31,499 bases of DNA from a virus: positions 1 through 31,499 of IMG/VR virus record IMGVR_UViG_3300037330_000025, one strand, 5' to 3'. A program made the translations under genes and the position numbers. The notes under the pieces are model-generated. The model did no database searches. It was not told where the DNA came from and was given only the letters and a program-made list of their open reading frames with translations. Shown one piece after another: positions 28,969 through 31,499 of the stretch; the first letter of the stretch is position 1, and every line of letters begins with the position of its first letter.

Positions 28969-30183
28969 TTACCTTATTCTAAATCGTTTAACTCTTTGAT
29001 TTCTATGTCGGTGAACTACGTAATAATTAATGCCGTCAATGTAGTGATTAAAGTCGTCAATCGGTCTATCTCCAGCAGGGTAATTCGGATCCCAACAATA
29101 TTCATTCAATTCTGTAATTATGTCCTTGCTTTCGGGATCAACTATTATTTTATAATCTCTAAACACTTCTAGCCTGTCGATTATTTTAGGCTTTTTAACT
29201 CCCATAATATTACAACCAGCATTACTGATTTCTGCGATTATATCAGGTGAAGCGGAATCCGCAATTATTAAATTAAGACCTGCAATCTCTTTGACAATTT
29301 TAGCCAACTTACTTGGTATAATTCCAGTTTGATAGATATGGCCTTTTACATAAATTGTCTTAATTGAATGGTCAATATAACATTCTGCCAATGCCGTTGG
29401 ATCATTACTAAACCCAAAGTCTAAAGCAAATTCCGAAGGTACATTTTTCGGAAATTCTCCTAACTCCCAATTAGTTAAGATTAAACCCTCGGCCTTATCT
29501 CTAAATCCTCCCATTACAATATTGTCATACTTAGGTGGATTTGTAATCTTAAGATCTTCCATCTCTTCTATGAAGTCCTGAGATAGGTTATTTACGTTAT
29601 CCAAATAGGTAGTATGGATATAGGTTATTTTTCCTTTGGTAATATTGCTCCCTGGTTGCACTCCTGCTTTTTTAAACCACCTTGTATAAAGTAGATGCTT
29701 TTTTGTTGGAGGATTAAAAACTAGTATAACTTGATTGTCCGCGTTGACGCTTCTAACTGAATAATTAATCTTATCAAAAAGTTCTTCATCGTTTAGTTCT
29801 TCAGCTTCATCTAGTACAAATATTGTAAGGCCTTCAATGGATTTAATATTTGCTGTTTGTATTTTACTTCCCGTCTTAAGACCTTTAAAAATAATACGAC
29901 TCCCTGAGGTTTTGTTTATGATTTCGTTGTTAGTTATGTGGAATAAAGATTCAATTCCAAGTGCTTCTATCTTACTGTTAAATTCTGGTATTACAGAAAT
30001 TGAAGCCGATACCATTGTGAGTCTACTAAATAATATTACTTGACCTTTTTCAAAAGTTTTTAATAATAAGTAAGTAGCTATTGAAAATGATTTTGCTGAT
30101 CCTCTTCCGCCTGAAACTATAAAATACCTAGACTTTGATTCTACTAAGGGAGTAAATTTATGGTGTAAATCAATTAAGGCCAT
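28969..30183 (-). CDS. terL: Terminase large subunit (TerL)
   Basis: A 404-aa protein with complete terminase motifs: Walker A SGGRGSAKS (24-32), Walker B IFVLDEAEE (121-129, with Asp125-Glu126), the coupling motif VILVFNPP (about 151-158), then the RNase H-like nuclease: FALDFGFSND (Asp254), IIADSASPD (Asp308) and a last acidic residue in DDFNHYIDGINYYV. It powers DNA packaging and cuts the concatemer. It lies 1 base after TerS and 1 base before the 172-aa gene. At about 400 residues it is the compact form seen in many siphophages. Confidence 0.95.
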   Translation of the reverse strand: MALIDLHHKFTPLVESKSRYFIVSGGRGSAKSFSIATYLLLKTFEKGQVILFSRLTMVSASISVIPEFNSKIEALGIESLFHITNNEIINKTSGSRIIFKGLKTGSKIQTANIKSIEGLTIFVLDEAEELNDEELFDKINYSVRSVNADNQVILVFNPPTKKHLLYTRWFKKAGVQPGSNITKGKITYIHTTYLDNVNNLSQDFIEEMEDLKITNPPKYDNIVMGGFRDKAEGLILTNWELGEFPKNVPSEFALDFGFSNDPTALAECYIDHSIKTIYVKGHIYQTGIIPSKLAKIVKEIAGLNLIIADSASPDIIAEISNAGCNIMGVKKPKIIDRLEVFRDYKIIVDPESKDIITELNEYCWDPNYPAGDRPIDDFNHYIDGINYYVVHRHRNQRVKRFRIR

Positions 30184-30184
30184 T

Positions 30185-30604
30185 CTATTTCCCTCCTTTA
30201 AAACTAACCAAATCTTTTAGATCTACGCTTTTAACCTCAACACTACTTGTGTTATCTGTTTTCTCTCTCCAATTATGTTTGTTTGATAATGCAAATTTAA
30301 CCATGCTTGAGTCTAACTTTCTAAGCAAACCCATCTTTGCCATTTTGTGCTCTTGCACCTCTGATAACTCGTCATACATATCTAACAACCAAGGTCGAGT
30401 TTGCGCCATCTCGTTTACATGACCTCTATAAATACCCTTATCCATTAGGAAATTATTTAGAAAAAGATTGTTTTCGTGAATGTCTTTCATAGTGTTGTCT
30501 TGATTATCTAAAACCATTCTAGGCCTAAACCATGCTTTGCACTCTTCAAAGATTTCTTCTAGTATTTTATCAGTCCACTTGTTTTTATCTTCGCTCTTTT
30601 TCAT
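30185..30604 (-). CDS. terS: Terminase small subunit (TerS)-like
   Basis: A 139-aa helical protein immediately before TerL. The C-terminal half (YDELSEVQEHKMAKMGLLRKLDSSMVKFALSNKHNWREKTD) has the string of small terminase proteins of the LxxxKxxxxxxxFxLKNxxGWxDK type, where the oligomerisation helices end in a conserved W-R/K-E/D-K. The N-terminal part (WTDKILEEIFEECKAWF) is likely the DNA-binding region. The last residues (DLKDLVSFKGGK) probably contact TerL. The gene overlaps the upstream one by 20 bases. Confidence 0.82.
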   Translation of the reverse strand: MKKSEDKNKWTDKILEEIFEECKAWFRPRMVLDNQDNTMKDIHENNLFLNNFLMDKGIYRGHVNEMAQTRPWLLDMYDELSEVQEHKMAKMGLLRKLDSSMVKFALSNKHNWREKTDNTSSVEVKSVDLKDLVSFKGGK

Positions 30605-30896
30605 AGGTCTTAATTGTTTTGATTACCATTTTTTTGATCTTACCTGGGCAAAGGCATTGAGTTAATCTTTGATTAAATAGCTTATTGTATGTTTTGAACA
30701 ACCACTTTAAACGATCTGAAGGAACCCTTCCATTAAATCCTTTGACAATATTGTAAATCTCATCAGATATTTTATAATTAATTTCTTGGCTTTCTTCAAA
30801 ACTTATGACAGAATAAAGCTTTGTTTCTAGCTCTTTATACCTTTTGGTTCTTTTATCTAAACCATGCATTTCTAGTTTAATTTCTGCTGTATTCAT
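30585..30896 (-). CDS. Hypothetical protein between sigma-like gene and TerS, 103 aa
   Basis: A basic, helical 103-aa protein (MNTAEIKLEMHGLDKRTKRYKELETKLY..., then VKGFNGRVPSDRLKWLFKTYNKLFNQRLTQCLCPGKIKKMVIKTIKTYEKERR). The CLCPGKIKKM string, a pair of cysteines with a basic helix after it, resembles the end of small proteins found before terminase genes in other Bacteroidetes phages. DNA binding is plausible, for example in packaging-site recognition. No named family recognised. The ATG is 2 bases after the sigma-like stop, and its 3' end overlaps TerS by 20 bases. Confidence 0.65.
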   Translation of the reverse strand: MNTAEIKLEMHGLDKRTKRYKELETKLYSVISFEESQEINYKISDEIYNIVKGFNGRVPSDRLKWLFKTYNKLFNQRLTQCLCPGKIKKMVIKTIKTYEKERR

Positions 30897-30898
30897 AA

Positions 30899-31480
30899 TT
30901 ATTTATATAAGTAGTTTAAAACGTTTCTAATTTTTGCTCTGGAATTTGATACCTTTTTTTGAGATACTTTATTCTCTATGGAGAACTGCTTCATAAATTG
31001 ACCTTGAACATAACATTTTAGAAATACCTCTATATCAAATTGGTTTATGTATTTACTATTCTCCAAAGTGTTAACAATAAATTTTAACTGGTAATCAATT
31101 AAGGCATCGTACTCAATTAATCTTTCCAAATCTTCTATCCCTTCATCTGGTAGTTCTAAGGTTACATCTAAATCTAAATTCTTATCTAAACTAACATTAC
31201 CAGTATCTTTCCATATTTGTCTCTTGTGTCTATCCTCTCTTGCGATAACATTTCTTACAGCGTTCTTAGAAGATACAAAATAAAAGTTATCTGTGAAGTT
31301 GCTTTCAATCCATTCGTTTCTTAAGTTGCGATTATGCCAACTTATCAGCAATTCACTTACCGCCTCTTCAGCTATAAATAAGACCTTACTACTTCCATGT
31401 CCACCTAGTAATTGTGAAGCTGATATTTGTGCATAGCCTTTTACTTGATTAACTAAAGCCGTAGTGATTTCTAATTGCAT
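30899..31480 (-). CDS. Sigma-70-like/HTH protein at the head of the late block
   Basis: A 193-aa protein that looks like a short, divergent sigma factor. The N-terminal part has helices resembling region 2 (AEEAVSELLISWHNRNLRNEW, FYFVSSKNAVRNVIAREDRHKRQ). The middle is acidic (LDKNLDLDVTLELPDEGIEDLERL). The C-terminal 60 residues end in a region-4-like helix-turn-helix (FLKCYVQGQFMKQFSIENKVSQKKVSNSRAKIRNVLNYLYK). In Bacteroidetes phages such genes often stand just before terminase. It could direct the host polymerase to late genes, but TerS-type DNA binding is an alternative. The start (ATG at 31480) lies in the terminal overlap and recurs at 108. Confidence 0.65.
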   Translation of the reverse strand: MQLEITTALVNQVKGYAQISASQLLGGHGSSKVLFIAEEAVSELLISWHNRNLRNEWIESNFTDNFYFVSSKNAVRNVIAREDRHKRQIWKDTGNVSLDKNLDLDVTLELPDEGIEDLERLIEYDALIDYQLKFIVNTLENSKYINQFDIEVFLKCYVQGQFMKQFSIENKVSQKKVSNSRAKIRNVLNYLYK

Positions 31481-31499
31481 ATTTTATTTAACTATTAAC
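31373..31499. repeat. Terminal direct repeat, copy 2
   Basis: Identical to bases 1-127. Joining the two copies closes the genome into a 31,372-bp circle in which the gene at 116-286 lies directly upstream of the sigma-like gene. See copy 1. Confidence 0.95.

Noticed and set aside
1-31499. tRNA genes, CRISPR arrays, insertion sequences, integrase or attachment sites
   Set aside because: I found no cloverleaf, no regularly spaced repeats, no transposase or integrase motifs, and no repeat pair other than the contig ends and the promoter copies.

Overview
The window is one complete, circularly closed genome of a small tailed phage, about 31.4 kb unique, that infects a Bacteroidetes (probably flavobacterial) host. 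The first and last 127 bases are identical, which is what an assembler leaves on a circular or circularly permuted contig, and one gene (start at 31480) runs over the joint. Signs of the host phylum are: strongly AT-rich DNA; no Shine-Dalgarno sequences but A-rich leaders; promoters with the Bacteroidetes -7 element TAnnTTTG; a BT4734/VirE_N-type primase; and BACON domains in a tail protein. I see no integrase, no CI-type repressor, no DNA polymerase, no tRNA and no CRISPR, so it is probably lytic and uses the host replicase. With a 634-residue tape measure and no recognisable sheath, it looks like a siphovirus.

Almost everything is on the minus strand and is read from high to low coordinates. 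Following transcription: (1) 9.4-6.7 kb holds small early genes, a gene next to the SSB, and an SSB-like protein, with two near-identical promoters. (2) 6.7-6.4 kb is a non-coding hub with a terminator, nested inverted repeats (candidate origin), a promoter and a structured leader. (3) 6.4-1.8 kb carries the primase-helicase, an SF2 helicase, an HNH homing endonuclease with its own leader, a VRR-NUC nuclease and a small protein. (4) 1.7-0.1 kb carries an ART-like protein, a protein consisting of a DnaA DNA-binding domain (domain IV) alone, a lipoprotein and small proteins. (5) Across the joint, 31.5-17.1 kb is the first late block: sigma-like protein, TerS, TerL, a frameshifting gene pair, tail proteins, tape measure, prohead protease, major capsid protein and probable tail tube. 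(6) 15.7-9.4 kb is the second late block: portal, connector, ABF/LamG-like protein, DUF5675 protein, phosphoesterase, holin-like protein and a virion-type protein. Between the two late blocks lies a plus-strand island (15.8-17.1 kb) of small genes. It has its own promoter and ends in a two-way terminator.

The most interesting part is regulatory. Four promoters share one 44-bp architecture: GTTTAARTA, a TTCR -33 element, then TTTATCYGTTT directly inside an invariant 19-bp spacer, then TATATTTG. A fifth promoter (primase) has the same geometry with TTTATCTAATT, and the candidate origin repeats TTTATCCGCA. The core resembles a DnaA box (TTATCCACA), and the phage encodes a DnaA domain IV protein in the operon controlled by one of these promoters. 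My hypothesis is that this protein is an autoregulated early-gene switch that also acts at the origin. Separately, the primase and HNH leaders share an A-B-A'-B' layout: a terminator-like hairpin whose loop can pair with the 5' end of the transcript. This suggests a cis-acting attenuator or pseudoknot. A further sound observation is an A AAA AAA slippery site that would fuse two overlapping late genes by -1 frameshifting.
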